NCBI RefSeq assembly: GCF_022095675.1
Contig: NZ_JAHYSG010000002.1
Location: forward strand, 124,001 to 188,000
Direction of reading: 5' to 3'
Origin: Dactylosporangium sp. AC04546
Lineage (GTDB): Bacteria > Actinomycetota > Actinomycetes > Mycobacteriales > Micromonosporaceae
Length of the DNA stretch: 64,000 bases
In this document: positions 1 through 8,474 of the stretch, one piece after another
Layout: every line of letters begins with the position of its first letter
Position numbering within the stretch: position 1 is the first letter of the stretch
The notes under the pieces: model-generated
The model's database searches: none
What the model saw: only the letters and a program-made list of their open reading frames with translations
What the model was told of the DNA's origin: nothing
Made by a program: the position numbers and the translations under genes

Positions 1-124
1 ACCCCGCCGGTCGGATCACCATGGTGCCGCGCACCGGCCCGTTGTCAGCGATCTGGGCCTTGGCGAGCAGTTCCTGGTACCAACGGGGGAAGTCCTCCGC
101 GCGCGGAGTGAGCACACGAGCCAT
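1..124 (-). CDS. proS: Proline--tRNA ligase, N-terminal part (runs off window)
   Basis: Only the first 41 codons lie in the window, reading from the ATG at 124 to the left edge. The start MARVLTPRAEDFPRWYQELL matches the N-terminus of the archaeal/eukaryotic-type prolyl-tRNA synthetase found in many actinobacteria, which charges tRNA-Pro in the cytoplasm. An AGGA lies 9 nt upstream of the ATG. It follows the P5C dehydrogenase gene on the same strand after a 69-bp gap. The rest of the enzyme, including the class II catalytic motifs, is outside the window, so the call rests on the N-terminus alone. Confidence 0.8.
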   Translation of the reverse strand, partial: MARVLTPRAEDFPRWYQELLAKAQIADNGPVRGTMVIRPAG

Positions 125-193
125 GGCCGCCAATCCTAGTCAACATTCCGTCGCCGTCGCGGGCGATATTCGGCCGCCCGCGCCGATAAGGGG

Positions 194-1843
194 TCATCTC
201 CTGGCTCCAACCGGCCGGCCGAGGTACGGGTACCGGTAGTCGGTCGGCGGGACGAAGGTCTCCTTGATCGAGCGCGGCGAGGTCCAGCGCAGCAGGTTCA
301 CCGCGGCGCCGGCCTTGTCGTTGGTTCCGGACGCGCGGCCGCCGCCGAACGGCTGCTGGCCCACGACCGCACCGGTCGGCTTGTCGTTGATGTAGAAGTT
401 GCCGGCCGCGAAGCGCAGCTCGTGCTGCGCCCACGCGATCGCCCGGCGGTCCTGGGCGATGATCGAGCCGGTCAGGGCGTACGGCGCGATCGACTCCATC
501 CCGCGCACGACCGTCTCGTAGTCGGCGTCCTCGTAGACGTGGACGGCGAGGATGGGGCCGAAGTACTCGGTCGTGAACATCTGGTCGGTCGGGTCGGTGG
601 ACTCGACGACGGTCGGGTGCACGAAGTAGCCCACCGAGTCGTCGGTGTCGCCGCCGACGATCACGTCGAGCTGCTCCTGCCGCTTCGCGCGGGCGATCAC
701 GGCCTTGTGCCTGGCGAACGCCCGGTCGTCGATGACCGCGCCCATGAAGTTCGAGAAGGTTGCCGGGTCGCCGATGGTGATCGTCTCGATCTCGGCGAGC
801 AGTGAGTCCTTCATCTTCTTCCACACGGAGCGGGCGACGTACGCGCGCGAGGCCGCGGAGCACTTCTGGCCCTGGAACTCGAAGGCGCCGCGGATCATCG
901 CGGTGCGCACGACGTCGGGGTCGGCCGACGGGTGCGCGACGATGAAGTCCTTGCCGCCGGTCTCGCCCACGATGCGCGGGTAGGAGCGGTATCCCCCGAT
1001 GTTGCTGCCGACCTCGCGCCACAGGTGCTGGAAGGTCGGGGTCGAGCCGGTGAAGTGGATGCCGGCCAGGTCCGGGTGGGACAGTGCGACCTGCGAGACC
1101 TCGAGGCCGTCGCCGGGGAGCATGTTGATGACGCCCGGCGGCATGCCGGCCTCCTCGAGCAGCTCCATGGTCAGCGACGCGGCGAGCTGCTGGGTGGGCG
1201 ACGGCTTCCAGATCACCGTGTTGCCCATCAGTGCCGGGGCGGTGGGCAGGTTGCCGGCGATCGCGGTGAAGTTGAACGGCGTGATCGCGTAGACGAAGCC
1301 CTCCAGCGGGCGGTGGTCGGTGCGGTTCCACACGCCCGGGCTGTTCGCGATCGGCTGGTCTTGCAGGATCTCGCGGGCGTAGTGGACGTTGTAGCGCCAG
1401 AAGTCGATGAGCTCGCAGGCGGAGTCGATCTCGGCCTGGAACGGCGTCTTCGACTGGCCGAGCACGGTGGCGGCGTTCAGGCGCTGGCGCCACGGGCCGG
1501 CCAGCAGGTCCGCGGCCTTGAGTAGGATCGCGGCGCGGTCGTCGAAGTCGAGGTCGCGCCAGCCCGGCGCGGCGTCCGCCGCGGCCTTGATCGCGGCGCG
1601 CGCGTCGGCCTGCGTGGAGTTCTTCAGGGTGCCCAGCACGTGCTGATGGTCGTGCGGCTGAACGACCTGGATCTCGTTGCCGCCCCCCGCATCGCGGCGC
1701 CCGCCGATGTGGGCCTTGAGGTCCTTCTGCTGCTGCTCGAGCTTCTCGATCTCCGCGCGGAGGGCCTCCCGTTCGGGGGTGCCGGGCGCGTAGGTCAGGT
1801 TCGGCTCGTTGCTGGGAGCCGGAGGAGTCGTCACTGCGTCCAT
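194..1843 (-). CDS. pruA: L-glutamate gamma-semialdehyde (P5C) dehydrogenase
   Basis: This 549-residue NAD-dependent aldehyde dehydrogenase oxidises glutamate semialdehyde/P5C to glutamate, the last step of proline catabolism. The ALDH hallmarks are visible: GSTPT at about 266-270 in the nucleotide-binding fold, the general-base Glu at about 294 in IVGETGGKDF, and the nucleophilic Cys at about 328 in FQGQKCSA. Length and the charged coiled N-terminal segment (residues 25-45, EKLEQQQKDLK) fit the stand-alone PruA type. The gene follows proline dehydrogenase after a 29-bp gap on the same strand, so the two are almost certainly co-transcribed. Confidence 0.95.
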   Translation of the reverse strand: MDAVTTPPAPSNEPNLTYAPGTPEREALRAEIEKLEQQQKDLKAHIGGRRDAGGGNEIQVVQPHDHQHVLGTLKNSTQADARAAIKAAADAAPGWRDLDFDDRAAILLKAADLLAGPWRQRLNAATVLGQSKTPFQAEIDSACELIDFWRYNVHYAREILQDQPIANSPGVWNRTDHRPLEGFVYAITPFNFTAIAGNLPTAPALMGNTVIWKPSPTQQLAASLTMELLEEAGMPPGVINMLPGDGLEVSQVALSHPDLAGIHFTGSTPTFQHLWREVGSNIGGYRSYPRIVGETGGKDFIVAHPSADPDVVRTAMIRGAFEFQGQKCSAASRAYVARSVWKKMKDSLLAEIETITIGDPATFSNFMGAVIDDRAFARHKAVIARAKRQEQLDVIVGGDTDDSVGYFVHPTVVESTDPTDQMFTTEYFGPILAVHVYEDADYETVVRGMESIAPYALTGSIIAQDRRAIAWAQHELRFAAGNFYINDKPTGAVVGQQPFGGGRASGTNDKAGAAVNLLRWTSPRSIKETFVPPTDYRYPYLGRPVGARR

Positions 1844-1872
1844 GTCTGCATCCGTAGGTTGTGAAGGTTGAT

Positions 1873-2823
1873 TCAGCCGCGAGCCAGCGCTCGCAGAAAG
1901 AAGGTGAGGTTGGCGGGGCGCTCAGCGAGCCGGCGCATGAAGTAGCCGTACCAGTCGGTGCCGAACGGCACATAGATCCTGACCTGACACCCCTGCGTCG
2001 CGTACTCGTCTCGCAGTCTGCCGGCGACTCCATAGAGCATCTGGATCTCCCAGTCGCTGGCCGATCGGTCGTACCTCGCGGCGGCGGTGACCGCCTCGCG
2101 AAGCATGACGGGGTCGTGCGTCGCGATCATCGGATAGCAGGTCGACGCCATCAGGACGCGGAGCCCATGCGCGTAGGCCTCGTCGACCTCGGCCTTGCGC
2201 TGGTGAGCAACACCCTTGGGCTCCCGGTAAGCGCCCTTCACCAGACGTACCCGGACTCCTGACCGCGACAGTGCCGCCAGGTCGCTCGGCGTGCGCCGCA
2301 GATTCGCCTGCAGGACGGTCCCTGTCGTTGGGAACTCGGAGCGCAGCAGGCCTGCGATCTCCAAGGTGGAGTCCACAGTGGTGTGGTCCTCCATGTCCAA
2401 GGTGACCTGGCAGGCAACCGCTTCGGCGGCGACGCAGATCTCGCGCACGTGGCTGAGTGCGATCGTGTGGCCGTCTCCAGGGAGGGCCTGTCCGAGCGCC
2501 GAGAGCTTCACCGAGACCTCCGCGACTTCGGCCGCGCCGGCTTCGTGCATCCTGAGCAACAACGCCAGGTATCGATCACGTACCGCGCGCGCACCCGCGT
2601 GGTCGGTGACGTCCTCCCCGAGGAAGTCGAGCGTGGTCGTCAAGCCTCGTGCATGGAGGTGGCGAGCCGCTGTCACCGCCGCATCATCTTCCTCGCCGGC
2701 GACGAACCTGTTGACCACCTTTCGGGTGATCCCGTTCGCCTCGACCGCACTCCGCAGGCGTGTGCTGCGAGATGCACGGAGCAGGACCGGGCCGAGCACA
2801 TCAACTCCCTTCAGCGGCGCCAC
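1873..2823 (-). CDS. pruB: Proline dehydrogenase (monofunctional)
   Basis: This 316-residue FAD enzyme oxidises proline to P5C at the membrane surface, feeding pruA just downstream. Family motifs are visible: DMEDHTT in the middle of the barrel, LVKGAYREPKG carrying substrate and flavin contacts, and the C-terminal FGTDWYGYFMRRLAERPAN that closes the proline site. Length matches the short PutA-independent PRODH of actinobacteria. The ATG at 2823 is used here, but a GTG a few codons later would also fit the usual N-terminus. A 123-bp gap with an inverted repeat separates it from the PucR-type regulator upstream. Confidence 0.93.
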   Translation of the reverse strand: MAPLKGVDVLGPVLLRASRSTRLRSAVEANGITRKVVNRFVAGEEDDAAVTAARHLHARGLTTTLDFLGEDVTDHAGARAVRDRYLALLLRMHEAGAAEVAEVSVKLSALGQALPGDGHTIALSHVREICVAAEAVACQVTLDMEDHTTVDSTLEIAGLLRSEFPTTGTVLQANLRRTPSDLAALSRSGVRVRLVKGAYREPKGVAHQRKAEVDEAYAHGLRVLMASTCYPMIATHDPVMLREAVTAAARYDRSASDWEIQMLYGVAGRLRDEYATQGCQVRIYVPFGTDWYGYFMRRLAERPANLTFFLRALARG

Positions 2824-2905
2824 TCTGTTCGCAAGCGCAAGAGCACCGTAGGTCGGTCCGCCGCCACCCGACGAGGAACAGATGTCAGCTCACGACGGGC
2901 GAGGA

Positions 2906-2928
2906 TGTGACATTCGTCTGATGACACA
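2906..2928 (-). promoter_or_regulatory. Inverted repeat upstream of proline dehydrogenase
   Basis: TGTGACA at 2906-2912 and TGACACA at 2922-2928 form an inverted repeat with one mismatch around a 9-bp spacer. It lies in the 123-bp gap between the PucR-type regulator and pruB. The position suits an operator for that regulator or an internal promoter for pruBA. This is inference; the repeat could be chance. Confidence 0.35.
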
Positions 2929-2946
2929 CGTCTGCTGCGACACGCC

Positions 2947-4089
2947 TCAGTCGCGACCGAGAAGAAACGGGGCCAGGCGGATCGCGAGGTGGAGCCGAAG
3001 TCTGTCGTCGCCGGATCCGAGGTCAAAACCCGTCTGTCGCTGCATCTGGTCGAGCCGGTGGTACACCGTCTGTCGGTGGATACCCAACCGATCCGCTGTT
3101 CGCGAGACGCTCCCCGCCTCGTCGAGAAAGACCCGCGTCGTCTCGAGCAGCTCGGCGGACGCGCTCGCGAGAAACTGGTCGACCTGCGCCGGGAACAGCG
3201 CCCATCGCAGATCCCGGTCGCGAGCCAGTCCGAGGAGGGACAGAGGTCCCAGATCGGTCCAGGACGTCACCGTTCCAGCTCCGCTTCGACGGGCCACCCG
3301 CAGGGCCACCCAGGCTCCGTCACGCGCCTTGGTGAGATCATCGAAGTTCGGGACAGTCGGCCCGATCCCGACGGTGGCCGGAGCGTGCCGCACCGACAGA
3401 CGTCGTCCGAGACCGAGCGCAGTCAGGATCTCGTCCAACCGCATGGCCGGGTGCACGGTGCCCGGCCGGGTGACCGCGGCGGCGACGCGGTCGTCCTCCC
3501 GTGCCCAGACGAGCCCGGCTCGCGTCGGACGGCTCACCAGCTGTTCCGGCAACCCCGGACAATCGACGAGGACGCAGGTGACAGGCTCGTCCGGCCGCAG
3601 GCCCGCGGCCGTCGCCATCTCCGTCGCGGCCCGGCGCGTGGTCTGCGGCCAGCCCTCGACGAGCGCGCGGTACAGCTCGTCGCGGTGCATCTGGCGCCGC
3701 TCTGCGAGCTCGAGCAGGGCAGCAGCGCTTTCGGCGATCCTCATCGCCTCCGGGAACAACGACTCGTCAATCGACCCGTCGGGGTCGGGCAGCCAGAAGA
3801 ACCCGTGCACGCGTTCAAAACGGCGCGCCGGGATGCAGACGCGAGGAAGGATGCCCCGCTCGTCATCGCCCGGCGTGCGAACCGGGTCGGTCGCCTCATG
3901 GATGCCCTGGCCGCCGAACCAGTCCCGGATCTCGGGCGTAGCGCCCCGCTCCAGGATCGAGCGTTGCCGCACCACGTCGACGTCCCGCTGCCCGGAGAAC
4001 GCGATGAGCTGCAGCTCCGCGTCCTCGAGCACGCACGGCGCCTGCAGCAACCTCGCCATCTCGTCCACCAGGTCGTCGAGCACAGTCAA
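2947..4089 (-). CDS. PucR-family transcriptional regulator
   Basis: This 380-residue protein has the PucR layout: a variable N-terminal sensory part, a GGDEF-like middle, and a C-terminal helix-turn-helix at about 325-360 (SVSRTADRLGIHRQTVYHRL) followed by a short conserved tail. In actinobacteria such regulators next to pruB/pruA activate proline catabolism in response to proline. It sits directly upstream of pruB on the same strand and 29 bp after the CehA-like gene, so it could be the sensor of pathway product for the whole locus. The DNA target is not proven; the inverted repeat at 2906-2928 is a candidate. Confidence 0.88.
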   Translation of the reverse strand: MTVLDDLVDEMARLLQAPCVLEDAELQLIAFSGQRDVDVVRQRSILERGATPEIRDWFGGQGIHEATDPVRTPGDDERGILPRVCIPARRFERVHGFFWLPDPDGSIDESLFPEAMRIAESAAALLELAERRQMHRDELYRALVEGWPQTTRRAATEMATAAGLRPDEPVTCVLVDCPGLPEQLVSRPTRAGLVWAREDDRVAAAVTRPGTVHPAMRLDEILTALGLGRRLSVRHAPATVGIGPTVPNFDDLTKARDGAWVALRVARRSGAGTVTSWTDLGPLSLLGLARDRDLRWALFPAQVDQFLASASAELLETTRVFLDEAGSVSRTADRLGIHRQTVYHRLDQMQRQTGFDLGSGDDRLRLHLAIRLAPFLLGRD

Positions 4090-4118
4090 GGGCTTACCTC
4101 CGCGTCAAGGTCTCCTGC

Positions 4119-6650
4119 TCAGGCCTGGGACCGGATCCGGGCCAGGAGGGCCGCTTCCGCTTCCAGGAGAGGACGCCGCAGGAAGTCGCGATGGCTGTGC
4201 TCACCGTGGTGATGGGTCACCGTCCCGGACGCGTGATAGCGCGGGACCTTGTCCACGTACGTCAGCGATCCCTCGACGAGCGTCAGCAGGTAGCGGGCGA
4301 CCCGATCGTCGTACCGCTCCCACGCGGAGCGCCCGCACGCCAGGTAGATCGGCGAGGAGTGCGCGAAGATCGGGCGGCGCCAGGCATCGTGGTGCCGAGG
4401 TCCGACGCAGCGCGCGGCGATCCACGAGTTCTCGGAGACCCTCACCTCCTCGACGATGGTCAGCCGCCGGCTTCCCGAGCCGCCGGTTCGGGCGACGACC
4501 CGCCCGTTCATCACGAGCTCCAGTGCGTCGATGGGGAGGGCGGACGATGCCGAAGTCTCGACAGTGACGGTGCCGGGCCCCGCAAGCGGCACGGTGTCAC
4601 CGATCTGGTGGCCGTCGACCGTCAGCGTGAGGAGCGCTCCCCCGCTGACGAACGTTCTCCCGCTCCGCAACGCCCGGAGCCAGTTGTCGTAGGTGAACTC
4701 GTCGTCGAGCTGCGCGTAGGTCCGGTAGAGGCCGACCGGCGTCTCGTTGTCCATCTTGTCCGTACCGCCGACGAGCGGCATCCGGTAGCCGCAGTTCAAG
4801 TAGCGGTAGTACTCGTCGATCGAGTCACCGAAATCGGGATCGATGATCTCGACCGCATCCGCCCGCCCGGTGACGATGAGCGATGCCGGCTCACCGTGTG
4901 GCAGCGGGAAGTGCGGCACGATCACCGTGCCGCCCTGCGCGTGGCACGCGTCTGCCCAGGCACTCTCGGTGACCTCGAGGGAGCCCCCGAGATCGGCCTC
5001 CGGCGGACCGTCGCTGCACCACGGCATCACCGGTCGTGTCAGGCCGAGCAACGTGAGGTGGCCGAGGAAGTGCTGCCGGTTCTCTTGACCGAAGTACACG
5101 ATGGTCCGGCCGTCGTCGCTGGTCATCGGGCGGCCGATGAACTCCTCGGTGCCGGCGAACATGTGACCCTGCTGGGTCACCAGCACGTTGACGACGTCGC
5201 AGTCCTCGCCCATCGCCTCGACGAGCGCACCGTGCGAGCTCAGGGCGTGCGCGTGCGGGTCACCGGACCACCAGCCCTGCTCCTTCATGTTCGTCCAACG
5301 CTTCAGCCGGAGGGTCAGCTCGCGCTGGCCGGGCTCGATTCGGACGGCCGCACGCAGCGGCTCGTACTCGAAGCCCCTGGCGACGTCCACGTGGACCTCC
5401 CCCCGGGGCAACCAGCCTTGACAGCTGCCGTCGATGTAGGCGTAGGGCACCTGTCCCAACCGGACGTCCGCGCCTACGTCCAGGAACCAGCTCGACAAGT
5501 CGTCGTTGATGTGGTTCGGGTGGCCGTGCGGCTGGTACGGCACGCCTTCGGGGGAGCGGAAGTGCACGCGGCATGGCACGGGGCGGCCCGTATCGTCGTC
5601 GAGCACGGTGACGTGCACCCAGTTGCGGCCGCTCTCCAGCAGTTCGACCCGCACCGGGCCGTCGGCCGCCGCCCCGCGCTCGACGTCGCTCCACCGTACC
5701 GAGCCCAGCGGCCGGTCGCCGCTCCGCACAGTGAGCGTCGCGGACGGCACAGCGGTCACGTGCCCATAGACCGGGCTGGTCCCGCGGCTCGGCTGCTGGG
5801 CAAGGTACGCCCGTTTCGCCTCGTCAAGCCGATCCACGGCATCCTGCGCAGGCAAGGGCTCGTTGCGCGCCTGCCCGAACCCCGCCATGGGATCACCCAG
5901 GAAGTCGGTGTTCGGCAGCGGCCAGACGTACGACGCCGCTCCCCGATCGACCTCGAGCTCCAAAGGAAGCCCGACCTCTCCGTCGACCACGACCCGGACG
6001 GGGAGCGCCGCCCGCCGAGCCAGCGGATACTCCGGGCCGCGTCCGAGCGTGATGCCGCCGACCAGGACTCGCGACTCGGTACCGCGCAGCACAATGCGAT
6101 CCAGCGGGGTTTCCGGCGACGGGTTCTCCCAGACCCACAGGTACCAATGGGCGCGAGGCGCGCGCTCACCTGCGGCCATCAGGTGGAAGTCGTAGGTCGC
6201 CATCTGCCGAGCGCCGTTGCCGCAGCGCTCGGCGCGATCGAGTAACGCGTCTTCCGTGTCCAGCACGCTCGCGTAGGGCACCCGACCCCACGGCGTCGGA
6301 ATGACCTGGACCTCAAACCCTCTCCGTATCGCGACCTGGTGTGAGCTGCCATCGGCGAGGACGAACTCGTAGGTGGCTACCGAGTGGCCCGCCGAGTCGA
6401 ACGCGTCGCTCGCCGCATTCAGGAGGCGATGCGCGACGATCACCTGACGTGCCGGCTCGCCGACCGCGATCCCGATGGCGTCGCCCTCCCCGAGCACCAG
6501 GGAGTCGGTGATCTCGAACGGCAGCCCCCGGAGCACCTGGGAGCCCACGGGCGATGTCGACCCGACCTCCCCCGCCGCCACGTTGCGGTGCGCCGACAGA
6601 TCCACAGGACGGTAGGGATCCACGGCAACTCCGTCGCCGGGGTGCGTCAC
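4119..6650 (-). CDS. CehA/McbA-like PHP-domain metallohydrolase
   Basis: This is an 843-residue protein. The first ~450 residues are beta-rich and not recognised. A PHP-type metallohydrolase domain follows, starting at the HxH metal pair of GDPHAHALSS (His466 and His468) and continuing through IVPHFPLPHGEP, EIIDPDFGD and PLVGGTDKMD. This is the arrangement of CehA/McbA carbaryl hydrolases and their many uncharacterised homologues, which cleave esters or amides. No signal peptide is visible. The ATG overlaps the stop of the ornithine cyclodeaminase homologue by 4 bp, so translation is coupled. The likely role is hydrolysis of an ester, carbamate or amide intermediate of the locus; the substrate is unknown. 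Confidence 0.75.
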   Translation of the reverse strand: MTHPGDGVAVDPYRPVDLSAHRNVAAGEVGSTSPVGSQVLRGLPFEITDSLVLGEGDAIGIAVGEPARQVIVAHRLLNAASDAFDSAGHSVATYEFVLADGSSHQVAIRRGFEVQVIPTPWGRVPYASVLDTEDALLDRAERCGNGARQMATYDFHLMAAGERAPRAHWYLWVWENPSPETPLDRIVLRGTESRVLVGGITLGRGPEYPLARRAALPVRVVVDGEVGLPLELEVDRGAASYVWPLPNTDFLGDPMAGFGQARNEPLPAQDAVDRLDEAKRAYLAQQPSRGTSPVYGHVTAVPSATLTVRSGDRPLGSVRWSDVERGAAADGPVRVELLESGRNWVHVTVLDDDTGRPVPCRVHFRSPEGVPYQPHGHPNHINDDLSSWFLDVGADVRLGQVPYAYIDGSCQGWLPRGEVHVDVARGFEYEPLRAAVRIEPGQRELTLRLKRWTNMKEQGWWSGDPHAHALSSHGALVEAMGEDCDVVNVLVTQQGHMFAGTEEFIGRPMTSDDGRTIVYFGQENRQHFLGHLTLLGLTRPVMPWCSDGPPEADLGGSLEVTESAWADACHAQGGTVIVPHFPLPHGEPASLIVTGRADAVEIIDPDFGDSIDEYYRYLNCGYRMPLVGGTDKMDNETPVGLYRTYAQLDDEFTYDNWLRALRSGRTFVSGGALLTLTVDGHQIGDTVPLAGPGTVTVETSASSALPIDALELVMNGRVVARTGGSGSRRLTIVEEVRVSENSWIAARCVGPRHHDAWRRPIFAHSSPIYLACGRSAWERYDDRVARYLLTLVEGSLTYVDKVPRYHASGTVTHHHGEHSHRDFLRRPLLEAEAALLARIRSQA

Positions 6651-7630
6651 GGCGCGGCGCTCGCGGTCGCCGACTGCTCTGTTCCGGCCGCCCCTGCTCG
6701 ACGTTCCGCGATGCGGGTCGCGACGAGGCGTGCCACGGCCCAGTCCTGCGGCGCGATCCCGACGCTCTTGAACACCGTTATCGGCGTCCGGGCAAAGGAA
6801 CCCCCCAGCGCTCGACCGATTGGGAGCAGGCGGTGCTCCGCGATGGCGCCGGCCGCGACGGCCTCGATGATCTCCCCGGCCTCGGACAGCGCGGCGACCG
6901 GGTCGTCCACGACCACGGTCGCCCGGGCCAGGAGCTCATTGGGCAACTCGCGCATCCCCGGTGTGAACGCGCCGATCGCGTTGACGTGAACTGTGGGTGG
7001 AACGGAGTCCACCTCGAACAGTTGCCGGCGGGACGTGGTCGCGCAGTTCACGATCTCCGCACCGGCCAGGGCACGCTGAGCGTCGGACGCAACTGAGACC
7101 GTCGCCTCCGGGATCGCGTGGCGAAGCCGGACCGCAAGTCGCTCCGCCTTGCTCGGGTCGAGATCGACGACCGCGACCCGGGCGAGGGGCCGCACCGCGT
7201 TCACCGCCATCACCTGATGGAATGCCTGGGCGCCGGCCCCGAACATCACCAGTTTGGTCGCGTCGGCGGGAGCCATCAGATCGGTCGCGACGCCGACCGC
7301 TGCGCCGGTACGCAAGGCCGTGGTGGCCTCGGCATCGATGATCAGGCTGCGGGCGTGCGCAAACTCGACCCAGGTCACAGTGCCGGCGATGGGGGGCACT
7401 CGCTCGAAGTTCAGGCTCAGCACCTTGACCACCGCAGTTCCGGTCGGAATGTGGCGAGTGGGCATGACGAGGAACTGGCCGCCACCGAGGTGCAGCCGGG
7501 TCGGCAGCTCGAACTTGCCATGTTCGAAGTCGACGAACGCATCACGGACGGCGTCGATGGCGTCCTTGATGCCGACAAGCCTGTGCACGTCGTCGTGGTC
7601 GACTGTCTCGAGTCGCATGCTTGTCTCCAT
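6647..7630 (-). CDS. Ornithine cyclodeaminase / mu-crystallin family protein
   Basis: This 327-residue NAD(P)-binding protein has the family's Rossmann loop MFGAGAQAFHQ at about 128-138. The substrate half holds the Lys of VVKVLSLNFE and the Arg in ALRTGAAVGVATD. True ornithine cyclodeaminases convert ornithine to proline and ammonia; homologues act as ketimine reductases or alanine dehydrogenases. Two facts favour a proline-forming role: pruB and pruA lie a few genes downstream on the same strand, and the gene is coupled by a 4-bp overlap to the CehA-like gene. Substrate specificity cannot be read from the sequence. Confidence 0.85.
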   Translation of the reverse strand: METSMRLETVDHDDVHRLVGIKDAIDAVRDAFVDFEHGKFELPTRLHLGGGQFLVMPTRHIPTGTAVVKVLSLNFERVPPIAGTVTWVEFAHARSLIIDAEATTALRTGAAVGVATDLMAPADATKLVMFGAGAQAFHQVMAVNAVRPLARVAVVDLDPSKAERLAVRLRHAIPEATVSVASDAQRALAGAEIVNCATTSRRQLFEVDSVPPTVHVNAIGAFTPGMRELPNELLARATVVVDDPVAALSEAGEIIEAVAAGAIAEHRLLPIGRALGGSFARTPITVFKSVGIAPQDWAVARLVATRIAERRAGAAGTEQSATASAAP

Positions 7631-7672
7631 CGAATGAGGCTGAGAACGGCAACGAAGGGACGCGGTTCGGTC

Positions 7673-8473
7673 CTACGCCTTGATGGCGGCGACTCGGTCC
7701 AGCAGCCGTGGAGACACTTCGGTCGTCGCCAACACCCGGCCCAGGGCACCGCGGAAGCGGCCGGAGAAGAAGTCCGCGTGAACGGGTCGCCCGGCCTCGA
7801 GCCAGCTCAGGTCGTCGATCTCGGACGGTGCCGGGCGGTAGTTGACCGCGGGCTCAGCCTCGACGGCGGTGAGGTCCGAGGACTGCGACACGTCACGGCT
7901 GATGACCTGCTCGAGGAGGACGGAGTCCGGCGCCTCGACGTCGGCGATCACGTGCAACAGCAGGGTCGGATTGCGCACGGCGAACGCGGGGTCGGCAACG
8001 CTCTCGTCGCCGACGATCACCGATGCCTCGTAGCGTGCGGTGGGGCAGGCGACCCTGCCGGTCATGGCGCGGCCCGTCTTCTGGACGTGCACCTCGGCCG
8101 CCTTGACCGGGAACCCCGCCATCTCGCGGCCCATCGACGCACTGAAGTCCTTGTTCTTGTAGCAATGCGCGTAGTAGCCGCCGTGGACGCCGCCGTAGGA
8201 GGCGGGAACGACCACGCCGAACACCGCGTACTGATCGCCGAACGTGTCGTTGTAGGGCGAGAAGCCGGTGAGCGTGGGGAAGGTGTAGAACTCCACCCAG
8301 GCGTGGCTCGTGACGAAGTCGAACGGGGTCGGCGCCAGCACGGCACGCACGGCGTCCTCGGGCAACTCGAGGAGCACCGAGAGCCCCAAGCAGTCACCCT
8401 CGTACGCGTTGTCCGTGGCGTAGAAGGGCGAATGCAGCGGAATGCTCGGGATGGATGTTGTGCGCGGCTTCAT
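7673..8473 (-). CDS. Acetoacetate decarboxylase-like protein
   Basis: This 266-residue protein belongs to the acetoacetate decarboxylase (ADC) superfamily, shown by the long beta-barrel pattern and GREMAGFPVKAAEV at about 115-128. In classical ADC this segment carries an adjacent Lys pair after the Pro, the first Lys forming the Schiff base. Here the pair reads Val123-Lys124, so either the second Lys serves or the chemistry differs. The ATG at 8473 is chosen because the protein then begins just after the stop of the asparaginase-like gene (8475) and gives the normal family length. It probably works on a keto acid or imine intermediate of the same pathway. Confidence 0.7.
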   Translation of the reverse strand: MKPRTTSIPSIPLHSPFYATDNAYEGDCLGLSVLLELPEDAVRAVLAPTPFDFVTSHAWVEFYTFPTLTGFSPYNDTFGDQYAVFGVVVPASYGGVHGGYYAHCYKNKDFSASMGREMAGFPVKAAEVHVQKTGRAMTGRVACPTARYEASVIVGDESVADPAFAVRNPTLLLHVIADVEAPDSVLLEQVISRDVSQSSDLTAVEAEPAVNYRPAPSEIDDLSWLEAGRPVHADFFSGRFRGALGRVLATTEVSPRLLDRVAAIKA

Positions 8474-8474
8474 G

